DNA from: Candidatus Heimdallarchaeota archaeon
GTDB lineage: Archaea; Asgardarchaeota; Heimdallarchaeia; JABLTI01
Reading direction: 5' to 3'
NCBI GenBank assembly: GCA_019894765.1
Contig: JAGXNT010000114.1
Location: forward strand, 1-19,160
DNA: 19,160 nucleotides
Below the pieces are notes generated by a model. That model was not told the origin of the DNA. It worked only from the letters and a program-made list of their open reading frames with translations, and made no database searches. The first letter of the stretch is position 1. Each line of letters opens with the position of its first letter. Shown piece by piece: positions 1-7,186 of this stretch. A program made the position numbers and the translations under genes.

Positions 1-1
1 A

Positions 2-805
2 CTAGAAAAGTTTGAACGATACTTTTCCGGTGACCCAGAAGGCAAACAAGTAAAACATGACAATTATTCAATAACTGAGAATGAGAAGCAATTGCAAGAG
101 GGAAAGTGGACTAAACCTCGAAAAGTTTTGGGATTAATTGGTTCTCCTAGGAAAAGAGGTGCTACTGCATTTCTTTATTCAATTATTAAGCAAGGATTGG
201 ATGATAGTGATTGTGAAATAGACACTGTCTACTTGCCAGATTTAAAAAACAAAACTTGTAAAGGTTGTTTTACCTGTTGGCATGGTAAAGACAAGAAATG
301 CGTTCATGATGACGATGTCAATGAGCTTATCCACAAATTGCATGAATATGATTTAATGATTCTAGCTGCGCCTGTTTATCTTGATGGTCTTCCTGGAGCA
401 CTCAAGAATTTTTTTGATAGAACACTCAGTATTTTAGAACCTGAATTCATCTTAAAAGATGGTCATTGTAGGCATCCCGTCAGGTATCCGAAAATGCCTC
501 ATCTTGTTTTGTTATCCCCTTGTGGGTACACTGAAATAGATAATTTCTCCCCAATGGTTGAACACGTCAAAGCAATTTGCAAAAATATGCACTTAACGTA
601 TCTTGAAGAAATACTCATACCTGCAACTTGGATAATGACCATACCTAACTTACAACCTCTCTATTTACCTATTTTTGAAGCTATAAAACAATCTGGAAAA
701 GATATTATTGCTTCAGGTAAAATATCAGAAAAAATGAAAAAGCAAATAACAAAACCGATTTTTTCAAAGGGACAAATTCTAGCAGTATACAATAGTAGAC
801 TTTAA
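2..805 (+). CDS. Iron-sulfur flavoprotein (NADPH-dependent FMN reductase family), 5'-partial
   Basis: Flavodoxin-fold protein of the iron-sulfur flavoprotein (Isf) type, an FMN plus [4Fe-4S] electron-transfer protein of the cytoplasm. Seen: a beta-strand followed by the FMN phosphate loop GSPRKRGAT at nt 140-166; a compact cysteine cluster C-x2-C-x2-C-x7-C (nt 257-301), the spacing known for [4Fe-4S] binding in Isf proteins; and the family segment AAPVYLDGLPGALKNFFDR. The first possible start in the window is a TTG at 92 with no good ribosome site. The same frame stays open to nt 2, and the 30 upstream codons read as ordinary charged protein. I therefore annotate it as running off the left edge, perhaps with an extra N-terminal domain. 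It ends 2 bases before the convergent FTR1 gene. The redox partner cannot be read from the sequence. Family assignment is firm; the true start is unknown. Confidence 0.85.
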   Translation, partial: LEKFERYFSGDPEGKQVKHDNYSITENEKQLQEGKWTKPRKVLGLIGSPRKRGATAFLYSIIKQGLDDSDCEIDTVYLPDLKNKTCKGCFTCWHGKDKKCVHDDDVNELIHKLHEYDLMILAAPVYLDGLPGALKNFFDRTLSILEPEFILKDGHCRHPVRYPKMPHLVLLSPCGYTEIDNFSPMVEHVKAICKNMHLTYLEEILIPATWIMTIPNLQPLYLPIFEAIKQSGKDIIASGKISEKMKKQITKPIFSKGQILAVYNSRL

Positions 806-807
806 TC

Positions 808-1743
808 TTAGCAATTAACTTTGGCAATTATCTCAGATGGCTTCTCGCTTGATAAGCCATCTATTGATTCTTCCAAGGTTATTTCTTCTGTCTCTACTTG
901 CAACTCTTGTTTTTCTTTTCTTCCTGGACGCCTGATTAAGATTATCCCAATACTTGCTCCAACAATATATGTCACATATGAGATTAGCTCTAACCACGTA
1001 GGTTTATCTTGATATCCTACTAGTGCACGAAGGAATTTTCCTAGTTCCGTTGTTTTATCATTGAGAAATGCACTCATATCCCAGACGGTTCTTTGTAAAA
1101 AGAAATCCTCAGAACCGAACCAACCTATTTCTTGGAATTCATGCAACCCATGAGCAAATAATCCGGCTGCAAAGATGATCAAGATAATGCTAGTTATATT
1201 GAAGAAGTATTTTAGATTGATTTTTTGACCAGACCAGAACAGTGCAATTCCAATTACAACTGAAACTGCTATACCTGCGATACTTGACCCGATGATTGCC
1301 CAAACATTGGTTTCAACTGTTACCACCCCTACCATAAATAAAACAGTCTCAATACCCTCTCTGAAAACGGAGATAAAAGCTAGAAAAATTAAACCAAAAC
1401 GTTTCTCTTTACTAATCGTTTGTTCAATTCGATCCTCAAGTTTTCCCTTTATATCTTTGCCAGTTTTCATCATCCAGATTATAACCCATGTAAGAATTAT
1501 CGCTGCAATTATCATAGCGAATCCTTCTATTATTTTCTCGTATTGTTCAAATCCCCCAAGTACAAAGTAGAATAGCATTGCAGCTCCGACTGATGTAAGA
1601 ATGGCTGCAATTGTCCCTAACCAGATGTCTTTTCTTAATTCCTTATGCCCCACTTTACTTAGGTAGGTTAACAGAATACCAATTATCAAAGCAGCCTCTA
1701 TTGATTCACGCATAGTGATTAAAAAACCAGCAACACTAAACAT
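808..1743 (-). CDS. FTR1-family high-affinity iron permease
   Basis: Integral membrane iron permease of the FTR1/EfeU family (311 aa). The family imports iron across the cytoplasmic membrane. The two diagnostic R-E-x-x-E iron-binding motifs are present: RESIE at residues 12-16 and REGIE at 128-132, each in a hydrophobic helix. About seven membrane segments are visible (roughly 2-28, 42-64, 71-92, 116-140, 147-170, 180-200, 252-271), as expected. The conserved E-G-F before the third helix is kept (residues 73-75). The C-terminal 40 residues are an acidic cytoplasmic tail ending in VNC. No EfeO/EfeB or multicopper oxidase partner lies beside it, so the electron or oxidation partner, if any, is elsewhere. 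The ATG start has no Shine-Dalgarno sequence; a TATA-like stretch about 25 bases upstream suggests a leaderless message. Confidence 0.93.
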   Translation of the reverse strand: MFSVAGFLITMRESIEAALIIGILLTYLSKVGHKELRKDIWLGTIAAILTSVGAAMLFYFVLGGFEQYEKIIEGFAMIIAAIILTWVIIWMMKTGKDIKGKLEDRIEQTISKEKRFGLIFLAFISVFREGIETVLFMVGVVTVETNVWAIIGSSIAGIAVSVVIGIALFWSGQKINLKYFFNITSIILIIFAAGLFAHGLHEFQEIGWFGSEDFFLQRTVWDMSAFLNDKTTELGKFLRALVGYQDKPTWLELISYVTYIVGASIGIILIRRPGRKEKQELQVETEEITLEESIDGLSSEKPSEIIAKVNC

Positions 1744-1955
1744 AATTTTTCATCTAAGTATAGTATAGTAAGATATCATAGAAAATAACGCTTCTTTAAA
1801 AGATGAAAATAATCACTGAAAATACAATAGATTCTAAAGTTCATTCATTTAACAAATGTATCAAGAGCATCAGCAGCTCTAAGTTCTTTAACTAATAATG
1901 TTAATAAAAGATTTTAAAACGTATAAGCAATCGAGTATAATTACCGGTGAACTGA
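1744..1955. promoter_or_regulatory. Divergent intergenic control region between FTR1 gene and pst operon
   Basis: A 212-base gap holding the start regions of two divergent genes. Toward pstB there are three short dyads in a row: CATTT-N3-AAATG (1846-1858), AGAGC-N7-GCTCT (1864-1880) and TTAAC-N7-GTTAA (1888-1904). An AT-rich TATA-like stretch follows (about 1902-1918), then the pstB ribosome site GGTGA (1946-1950). The dyads could be operators for a phosphate-responsive regulator, but AT-rich DNA gives such short repeats by chance. No ORF or RNA gene was seen here. Confidence 0.4.
1759..1778 (-). promoter_or_regulatory. Possible leaderless promoter of the FTR1 gene
   Basis: On the minus strand the sequence TACTATACTATA lies 16-27 bases before the FTR1 ATG, about where an archaeal TATA box sits for a leaderless transcript. 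No ribosome site lies between box and start. The upstream bases are not clearly a purine-rich BRE, so this is a weak call. Confidence 0.35.
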
Positions 1956-2843
1956 TTGTCCGATAAGAAAGACGCTGCATTGTTAGAACAACAAAAGCTA
2001 AAACGTAAAGAGGATGCAGCAATCGCTATCAAAATAGCTAGTGAATTGACCGATGAGCATGAAATTGTAAGTGGGGAATTAATTAGAACTCATGAACTAA
2101 AAATGGAAACAATTAACTTATCCCATTGGTATGGTGATAATCAAGTTCTTTCCGGTATTTCACTTCCAATGTTTAAAAATAGGGTGACAGCTATTATTGG
2201 TGCTTCCGGTTGCGGGAAATCGACTTTTTTGCGCGACTTGAATAGAATGAATGATTTAATTAGTTCCGCAAGAATTGCTGGCCAAGTATTACTTGATGGG
2301 CAAGATATTTACGAAAAAAATGTAGATTTGAATCAATTACGAAAAAGAATTGGTATGGTCTTCCAGAAAGCAAATCCTTTCGCCATGTCAATAGAGAATA
2401 ACGTAGCTTATGGACCACATGTTCATGGTATAAATGAAAAAGAGTTTCCAAAGATAATTGAAAGCTGCCTAAGAAAAGCTGCATTATGGGTTGAAGTTAA
2501 GGATCGTTTAGGAGATACTGCATTATCCTTGTCTGGTGGACAGCAACAAAGATTATGTATTGCCCGGGCATTGTCTGTTGAACCTGAAGTAATTTTATTT
2601 GATGAACCATGCAGTGCTTTGGACCCACATGCTACAGCAAAAATTGAGGATCTTCTTACTAAATTAAAAGAAGAATACACTGTTGTTATTGTAACACACA
2701 ATATGCAACAAGCTGCTCGTGTTTCTGATTATACTGCCTTCTTTAATATGGGAGAGCTTGTAGAATTTAATCGAACAAAGAAAATTTTCAGTTCACCAGA
2801 ACGAAAAATGACTGAAGAATACATCTCAGGGAGATTCGGATAA
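1956..2843 (+). CDS. pstB: Phosphate ABC transporter ATP-binding protein PstB
   Basis: Cytoplasmic ATPase of the PstSCAB phosphate importer (295 aa). All ABC motifs are intact: Walker [10 protein letters not shown] (82-90), Q-loop Q137, signature LSGGQQQR (192-199), Walker B with catalytic Glu VILFDEP (212-218), D-loop SALD and H-loop His248. The segment [11 protein letters not shown] just after Walker A is typical of PstB. The start is TTG: an in-frame TGA directly precedes it, and GGTGA sits 5 bases upstream. Starting there gives about 45 charged, helical extra residues before the usual PstB beginning. A later ATG at 2103 would give family length but lacks a ribosome site. It is the first gene of the operon, whereas pstB is usually near the end. 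One base separates it from phoU. Confidence 0.96.
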   Translation: MSDKKDAALLEQQKLKRKEDAAIAIKIASELTDEHEIVSGELIRTHELKMETINLSHWYGDNQVLSGISLPMFKNRVTAIIGASGCGKSTFLRDLNRMNDLISSARIAGQVLLDGQDIYEKNVDLNQLRKRIGMVFQKANPFAMSIENNVAYGPHVHGINEKEFPKIIESCLRKAALWVEVKDRLGDTALSLSGGQQQRLCIARALSVEPEVILFDEPCSALDPHATAKIEDLLTKLKEEYTVVIVTHNMQQAARVSDYTAFFNMGELVEFNRTKKIFSSPERKMTEEYISGRFG

Positions 2844-2844
2844 A

Positions 2845-3525
2845 ATGGATCAAAAAGAAAAATTTGGTGGAACAATTCGATTTAAAGAATTAATGAATGA
2901 ATTAACAGAACATGTTTCCAAACTTTCGAGATTAGTTGCTAAAATGATTGACAAAGGTGTTAATGCTCTTTTAGATGATGATGAAAAAGCATACAAGAAG
3001 CTACAAAGAGATGTTGGCAAAATTCATGCAATGTTCAATGATTTAGATAGTTCCGCTATGAGTAGTCTTGCGCTACATCAACCATTTGCAAGTGATTTAA
3101 GGTACATTATTTCTAGCATAAAAATCGGGCATGAAATCCATCGTTGTGCTCATGATGCAGTTCATATTGCTCGTAGCTCAGAATTTGTTGACACTGAAAA
3201 GAAGATGTTTAATGGATGCATTGCAGATATCGGGGCATTGGGTCAACTTGCATTAAATATGTTTAAAGAAAGTACGACTGCTTTTCTTAATAAAAAAGTC
3301 CTTGATTTTAAAGATTGGAAGAAATTGGATGATGAAGTTGATGACAAACATGATGAAATAATACAAGAAATTGGGTCAATAATGGAGAAAAATCCCGATT
3401 TTGTGAGAGCTGGGGTCAGTTTAATTCTAGCAACTAGATATATTGAGAGAATAGCTGATCATGCTTGTAACATTGTTGAAGAGAGCAAATATGTAGTTAC
3501 AAGTGAAAGAGAAAAAATAGAGTAA
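2845..3525 (+). CDS. phoU: Phosphate signalling protein PhoU
   Basis: Cytoplasmic, all-helical PhoU (226 aa, normal length), the negative modulator that couples Pst transport to phosphate signalling and binds metal clusters through its two three-helix repeats. Seen: the first repeat motif around residues 76-110 (HQPFASDLRYIISSIKIGHEIHRCAHDA) and the second near the C-terminus (ATRYIERIADHACNI), the counterpart of the classic ERIGDHA sequence. The first repeat reads E-I-H-R-C-A-H-D where the family usually has E-R-I-G-D-H, so its metal site is altered. No PhoR/PhoB pair is nearby; archaea usually lack it, so the partner is probably PstB or another regulator (inference). It follows pstB by one base and precedes pstS by 11, hence is co-transcribed. 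Confidence 0.93.
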   Translation: MDQKEKFGGTIRFKELMNELTEHVSKLSRLVAKMIDKGVNALLDDDEKAYKKLQRDVGKIHAMFNDLDSSAMSSLALHQPFASDLRYIISSIKIGHEIHRCAHDAVHIARSSEFVDTEKKMFNGCIADIGALGQLALNMFKESTTAFLNKKVLDFKDWKKLDDEVDDKHDEIIQEIGSIMEKNPDFVRAGVSLILATRYIERIADHACNIVEESKYVVTSEREKIE

Positions 3526-3536
3526 GTGAAAAAACA

Positions 3537-4442
3537 ATGTCATTCTCCAGAAAAAGAGATCGATTGGTAATAATCTTAATAATACTAATACCTGTTGCTG
3601 CCGTTTCGGGTTGGTTTTTAGCAAGATCTGCAAATAATGCTGGTGAAACGTATTTTGTAACTATAGAAGGTTCAAATACAGTCTACAAAATAATAGATTT
3701 AACATCCAAAGCGTTTACACAAACTCAAACAGGAGTAACTATTTCAGTTACTGGTTCTGGTACAGGTTCAGGAATTACAGCTATAATAGATGGGCAAGCT
3801 GATATTGCTATGGCTTCCCGGCCGTACAAAGACACTGAACAAACTGCTGCAAATGGGAGTTTAGAAGCAGTAGCTTTTGCTAAAGATGCATTATCGATTG
3901 TTATTCATGCGTCCGCAAATCCTTTGGATTTAACTATTGATGTTGCTCGAGCAATTTTTAATGGAACAATATCCGATTGGTCTCATCCCGCAGTAAATGT
4001 AACCGGATTGAGTGGTACGATTCAGGTTGTTGTCAGGGAATCAGGTTCTGGAACACGTGATGCATTTAATGAACTCGTAATGGGTGATAGCAGCCAAATC
4101 GAACCTGGAAGTCAGTATGTAAGTAGTGCCATTCAAAAAAGTAGTAATCAATTGATAAAAGACGCAGTCGCTACTAATTCAAATTACATTGGGTATATTG
4201 GACTTGGTTATATAGATTCAGAAGTGAGAGCCACAACAATTAATGGGATTGAACCTACTCTTGAGAATGTTCTAAATGAATCATATTTCATTCAAAGAGA
4301 ATTATTTCTAATCACTTTTGGTATACCTGAAGGAATGGTTTGGAAATTCATTAGTTGGTCTATTAGTCCAGAAGGACAAGATCTAGTTTTGGAATCCGGT
4401 TTTATTAATGCTTTCCCAACATCTGATGATGTTTATACATGA
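3537..4442 (+). CDS. pstS: Phosphate-binding protein PstS (membrane-anchored)
   Basis: Extracytoplasmic phosphate receptor of the Pst importer (301 aa). Residues 9-27 form one hydrophobic helix after a basic start. There is no lipobox cysteine, so the protein is probably held at the outer face of the membrane by an uncleaved N-terminal anchor. PstS motifs seen: EGSNTV just after the anchor; TGSGTGSGI with the phosphate-binding serine/threonine loop; DIAMASRP; and RESGSGTRDAF, the second half of the binding pocket with Arg, Ser and Thr. The C-terminal part (WKFISWSISPEGQDLV) matches the usual end of the family. The ATG is preceded only by a weak GTGA seven bases upstream. Sits between phoU and pstC in the same operon. 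Confidence 0.94.
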   Translation: MSFSRKRDRLVIILIILIPVAAVSGWFLARSANNAGETYFVTIEGSNTVYKIIDLTSKAFTQTQTGVTISVTGSGTGSGITAIIDGQADIAMASRPYKDTEQTAANGSLEAVAFAKDALSIVIHASANPLDLTIDVARAIFNGTISDWSHPAVNVTGLSGTIQVVVRESGSGTRDAFNELVMGDSSQIEPGSQYVSSAIQKSSNQLIKDAVATNSNYIGYIGLGYIDSEVRATTINGIEPTLENVLNESYFIQRELFLITFGIPEGMVWKFISWSISPEGQDLVLESGFINAFPTSDDVYT

Positions 4443-4469
4443 AGATAACGGAAAAGATGAGGTTACTTG

Positions 4470-5444
4470 ATGTCACAAAAACAAACTGATACAATTGAAG
4501 AAACAACAATTGAATCATTAGAGAGTGACGAAAGTACTTCAGAAGAAAGTATTTTGGAAATTGGAAAACAAAAAATAAGTTGGCAAAGAATAGTCTTAAT
4601 CCTCTTTGCTGGAATCTCTGTTATTATTGTGATACTTATTTTCATATTTATTTTAGTTAATGGTTTACAAGTTATTCCGGAAGTTGGTTTCATTAAATTT
4701 CTTTTTGGAACTAGTTGGAACCCGGAAGCCGATCAATATGGGATTCTTCATGGAATAATTGGTACTGTTATGGTAGTCTTGATTGCTATGGTTGTCGCAG
4801 TTCCTATTAGTATCTCTTGTTCAATATATATTTCAGAAATTGCTCCACCAGCAGTTCGCAAAATTATAAAACCTTCAGTTGAAATGCTTGCGAGTATACC
4901 TTCAGTTGTCTATGGTTTTTTTGGCTTGTTTATTTTGGTTCCAGCTGTCAAGTATATTTTCAGATTACCAACAGGAGAAAATGCTCTATCAGGCGGATTG
5001 ATTCTAGCAATAATGGTTATCCCAACAATTGTTTCCATAACAGATGATGCTATTAGAGCTGTACCAAGATCCTTTCGAGAAGCATCTCTTGCTCTAGGTG
5101 CCACTAAGTGGCAGACAATTAGAAAAGTTGTATTGCCTGCTGCTTTGTCTGGAATATACGCAGCAGTAATTCTCGCATTTGGTAGAGCAATAGGCGAAAC
5201 TATGGCAGTATTAATGGTGGCAGGTGGAGCTTCACAAATACCTAAACCATTTTTCAACATTCTAGTTCCAGTTGATCCATTAACAGCAATCATTGCTAGA
5301 GAACTCGGAGAAGCAGCGCAAGGTGGCACACAATTCCATGCTTTATTTGGCATAGCAATTGTTCTCTTTTTGATAACTTTTGCAGTTAATCTTACTGGAG
5401 ATTTAGTTATCAAACGTTTTACTAAGAAGTTCAGGGGGGCATAA
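4470..5444 (+). CDS. pstC: Phosphate ABC transporter permease PstC
   Basis: First membrane permease of PstSCAB (324 aa). About six membrane helices follow an acidic 35-residue cytoplasmic head rich in Glu, Ser and Thr. The PstC region SCSIYISEIAPPAVRK and the ABC permease EAA loop (FREASLALGATKWQTIRK), which docks on PstB, are clear. TTG (4467) and ATG (4470) lie side by side; GAGGT at 4459-4463 is 6 bases from the ATG and only 3 from the TTG, so I start at the ATG. It follows pstS by 27 bases and precedes pstA by 4. The choice of PstC rather than PstA rests on order and on its closer fit to PstC; the two are homologous. Confidence 0.93.
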   Translation: MSQKQTDTIEETTIESLESDESTSEESILEIGKQKISWQRIVLILFAGISVIIVILIFIFILVNGLQVIPEVGFIKFLFGTSWNPEADQYGILHGIIGTVMVVLIAMVVAVPISISCSIYISEIAPPAVRKIIKPSVEMLASIPSVVYGFFGLFILVPAVKYIFRLPTGENALSGGLILAIMVIPTIVSITDDAIRAVPRSFREASLALGATKWQTIRKVVLPAALSGIYAAVILAFGRAIGETMAVLMVAGGASQIPKPFFNILVPVDPLTAIIARELGEAAQGGTQFHALFGIAIVLFLITFAVNLTGDLVIKRFTKKFRGA

Positions 5445-5448
5445 GAAA

Positions 5449-6411
5449 GTGACTAACACAAATGATGAAAGCAAACCTCAAGAGAATAATGATCAAAAGT
5501 TGGAATTAGGTGAAAAGAAAACTTATTCTTTTGAAACATTAGATTTTGATGCCTTAAATAAGCGGAAACGTTTAGTTGAACCTAAAAGGTCTCAAAAAAT
5601 CTTCTTTACTATGTTAGCGTCTTCTGCTGCATTTATCTTTCTTATTCTCATAGTTTTTGTTTTGATTTTATTAATTAATGGTTCTCGAGGTATTTCTTTC
5701 AAGCTTATCTTCATGAAACCGGGACCTGAAGTGGATTATGGTATTCGACCTGCGATTATAGGAACAATACTTCTGATTCTTGGGGCAGTTGGTCTTGCTT
5801 TACCTTTAGGTCTGGCTGCAGCAATTTATCTAAACGAATATGCTAAGGGGGGTATACTCGTCACTATTATTAATCAAGGTATAAACAACTTAGCTGGTGT
5901 GCCTTCAATTGTTTTCGGTATTTTTGGTTATGCATTCTTTGTTTTAGCATTAGGAATTGGAAAATCGTTAGTTGCCGCTTGGCTTACTTTAGCTTGCATG
6001 ATATTACCAACAATAATTAGAACTTCGCAAGAAGCACTGAAGACCGTCCCTCAAGATTTCAGGGAAGGTAGTCTAGCATTGGGTGCAACAAAATGGCAAA
6101 CAATCCGTTATGTCATTTTACCAGCAGCAACTCCAGGTATCTCTACCGGAGTGATCCTTTCATTGGGTAGAGCTGCAGGGGAAACAGCAGCAATTCTATT
6201 CGTTGGTGTAGCAACAGGTATACCTGCCTTTACTGGTTTTCTCTCGAGATTTCCAGCGATCCCTTACGAATTATATAGCATGGCAATATCTGCTCCCTCT
6301 TCTACTAGAAACATTCAATGGGCGATTGCACTCATCTTAGTTGTAATAGTTTTCGCATTTAATCTAAGTGCAATACTCATAAGAAATAGAGCTGAGAAAC
6401 AGAGATTATGA
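5449..6411 (+). CDS. pstA: Phosphate ABC transporter permease PstA
   Basis: Second membrane permease of PstSCAB (320 aa). The start is GTG, with a G-rich ribosome site (AGGGGGG, 5433-5439) inside the end of pstC. The first 50 residues are hydrophilic and cytoplasmic, followed by six hydrophobic helices. The conserved PstA segments AAAIYLNEYA and NLAGVPSIVFGIFG are present, as is the EAA loop (FREGSLALGATKWQTIRY), nearly identical to that of PstC. Last gene of the operon. It ends 15 bases before the convergent lysine-tailed protein, and a long pyrimidine-rich run just beyond probably serves as the terminator. Confidence 0.93.
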   Translation: MTNTNDESKPQENNDQKLELGEKKTYSFETLDFDALNKRKRLVEPKRSQKIFFTMLASSAAFIFLILIVFVLILLINGSRGISFKLIFMKPGPEVDYGIRPAIIGTILLILGAVGLALPLGLAAAIYLNEYAKGGILVTIINQGINNLAGVPSIVFGIFGYAFFVLALGIGKSLVAAWLTLACMILPTIIRTSQEALKTVPQDFREGSLALGATKWQTIRYVILPAATPGISTGVILSLGRAAGETAAILFVGVATGIPAFTGFLSRFPAIPYELYSMAISAPSSTRNIQWAIALILVVIVFAFNLSAILIRNRAEKQRL

Positions 6412-6520
6412 AAAGGTTTTTGTGAATTATTCTTTCTTCTTCTTACTTTTTTCTCTTTTTGATTTTCTTTGTTCTCGTTTTTTCTTTTTCTTCTCTTCCT
6501 TTTCTGCTTTCTCTAGAAGT
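6412..6520 (+). terminator. T-rich run after the pst operon
   Basis: Directly after the pstA stop the plus strand becomes almost pure pyrimidine for about 90 bases, with several runs of five or more T. Archaeal RNA polymerase terminates at U-rich stretches without a needed hairpin, so this is a likely terminator. It is also the antisense of the lysine codons in the facing gene, so the composition may have a coding cause. Confidence 0.45.
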
Positions 6521-7185
6521 TTTTCTTCATCAACTTCAACGACTTTATGATTATAGCTAAAAGTTTGCACTATATGAGCTACTTTTTCTCCAACAAAAAT
6601 CATACCTTGTAAAGAGTCTCTTATTGCATTTCCAATTAAAACTTCAGGTCCTTCAAAGGAATAATCCAAAGTTCCATCGTCATCTTGATCATAAAACCTG
6701 AAGGAAACTAAGTTTCCAATCAATTTTTTACTTACAGCAATTAACTCTTCAACTCTTTCCAGAGCAGTATCATAATCATTATACAAACCTTTTACGGAGT
6801 AATGCATCAATTTACCTGCATAAGAAGCTTCTTTGAGAAATCTAACTAATTGATCATAATTTTTCTTTTCCAATTCCTCAAAATATTGATTCATTAATAC
6901 ACGGATTTCTTTGCTTTTCACAGAGACACTATTAATTCTTTCAAATAATTGGAATTTTTCCAGTTCTACTTTGGTATCAACTTCTCCTTGCTTCATTAAT
7001 CTAAGTAATTCCGCTCTAACAGTCACTTCTTCTACCTCACAAATATCACAGGTATGGCATGTTATTTTAGTGCTGCTTTCTACATAAAGTGCTTCAAAGT
7101 ATTTACTTGGGATAAATGATAATTGTACAAGCTTTTCTTCAACTTGTCTTTGAATTGTTCTAAATCCTAACAGTCTATCAAACAT
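6427..7185 (-). CDS. Helical protein coupled to PiT permease, possibly distant DUF47/PhoU-like; lysine-rich tail
   Basis: Soluble, mostly helical protein of 252 aa that I do not firmly recognise. Its place right after the PiT permease (stop and ATG one base apart) and its helix pattern resemble the DUF47/PhoU-like proteins that accompany PiT transporters, but the sequence match is weak. Features seen (numbered from this ATG): CHTCDIC at residues 43-49, a possible metal site; DQDDDGTLDY at 166-175, like an EF-hand or dockerin loop though position 12 is not acidic; and a C-terminal tail from about 220 that is mostly Lys, Glu and Arg, perhaps binding membrane or nucleic acid. Start choice: an upstream ATG at 7209 would overlap the permease by 23 bases. 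The ATG at 7185 has AGGGGG 10 bases before it and is favoured. Confidence 0.6.
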   Translation of the reverse strand: MFDRLLGFRTIQRQVEEKLVQLSFIPSKYFEALYVESSTKITCHTCDICEVEEVTVRAELLRLMKQGEVDTKVELEKFQLFERINSVSVKSKEIRVLMNQYFEELEKKNYDQLVRFLKEASYAGKLMHYSVKGLYNDYDTALERVEELIAVSKKLIGNLVSFRFYDQDDDGTLDYSFEGPEVLIGNAIRDSLQGMIFVGEKVAHIVQTFSYNHKVVEVDEEKLLEKAEKEEKKKKKREQRKSKREKSKKKKE

Positions 7186-7186
7186 T

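Noticed and set aside
1292..1570. 92-codon plus-strand ORF inside the FTR1 gene
   Set aside because: Antisense of conserved FTR1 helices; no start signal.
1759..1770. Short TATAG direct repeat before FTR1
   Set aside because: Only two to three units; better explained as an AT-rich promoter element than as a repeat locus.
4910..5413. 167-codon minus-strand ORF inside pstC
   Set aside because: Antisense shadow of the membrane helices and EAA loop of PstC; no similarity to any family I know.
5433..5439. Run of six G near the end of pstC as a possible slippage site
   Set aside because: It falls just before the pstC stop, does not disturb the frame, and fits as the ribosome site of pstA.
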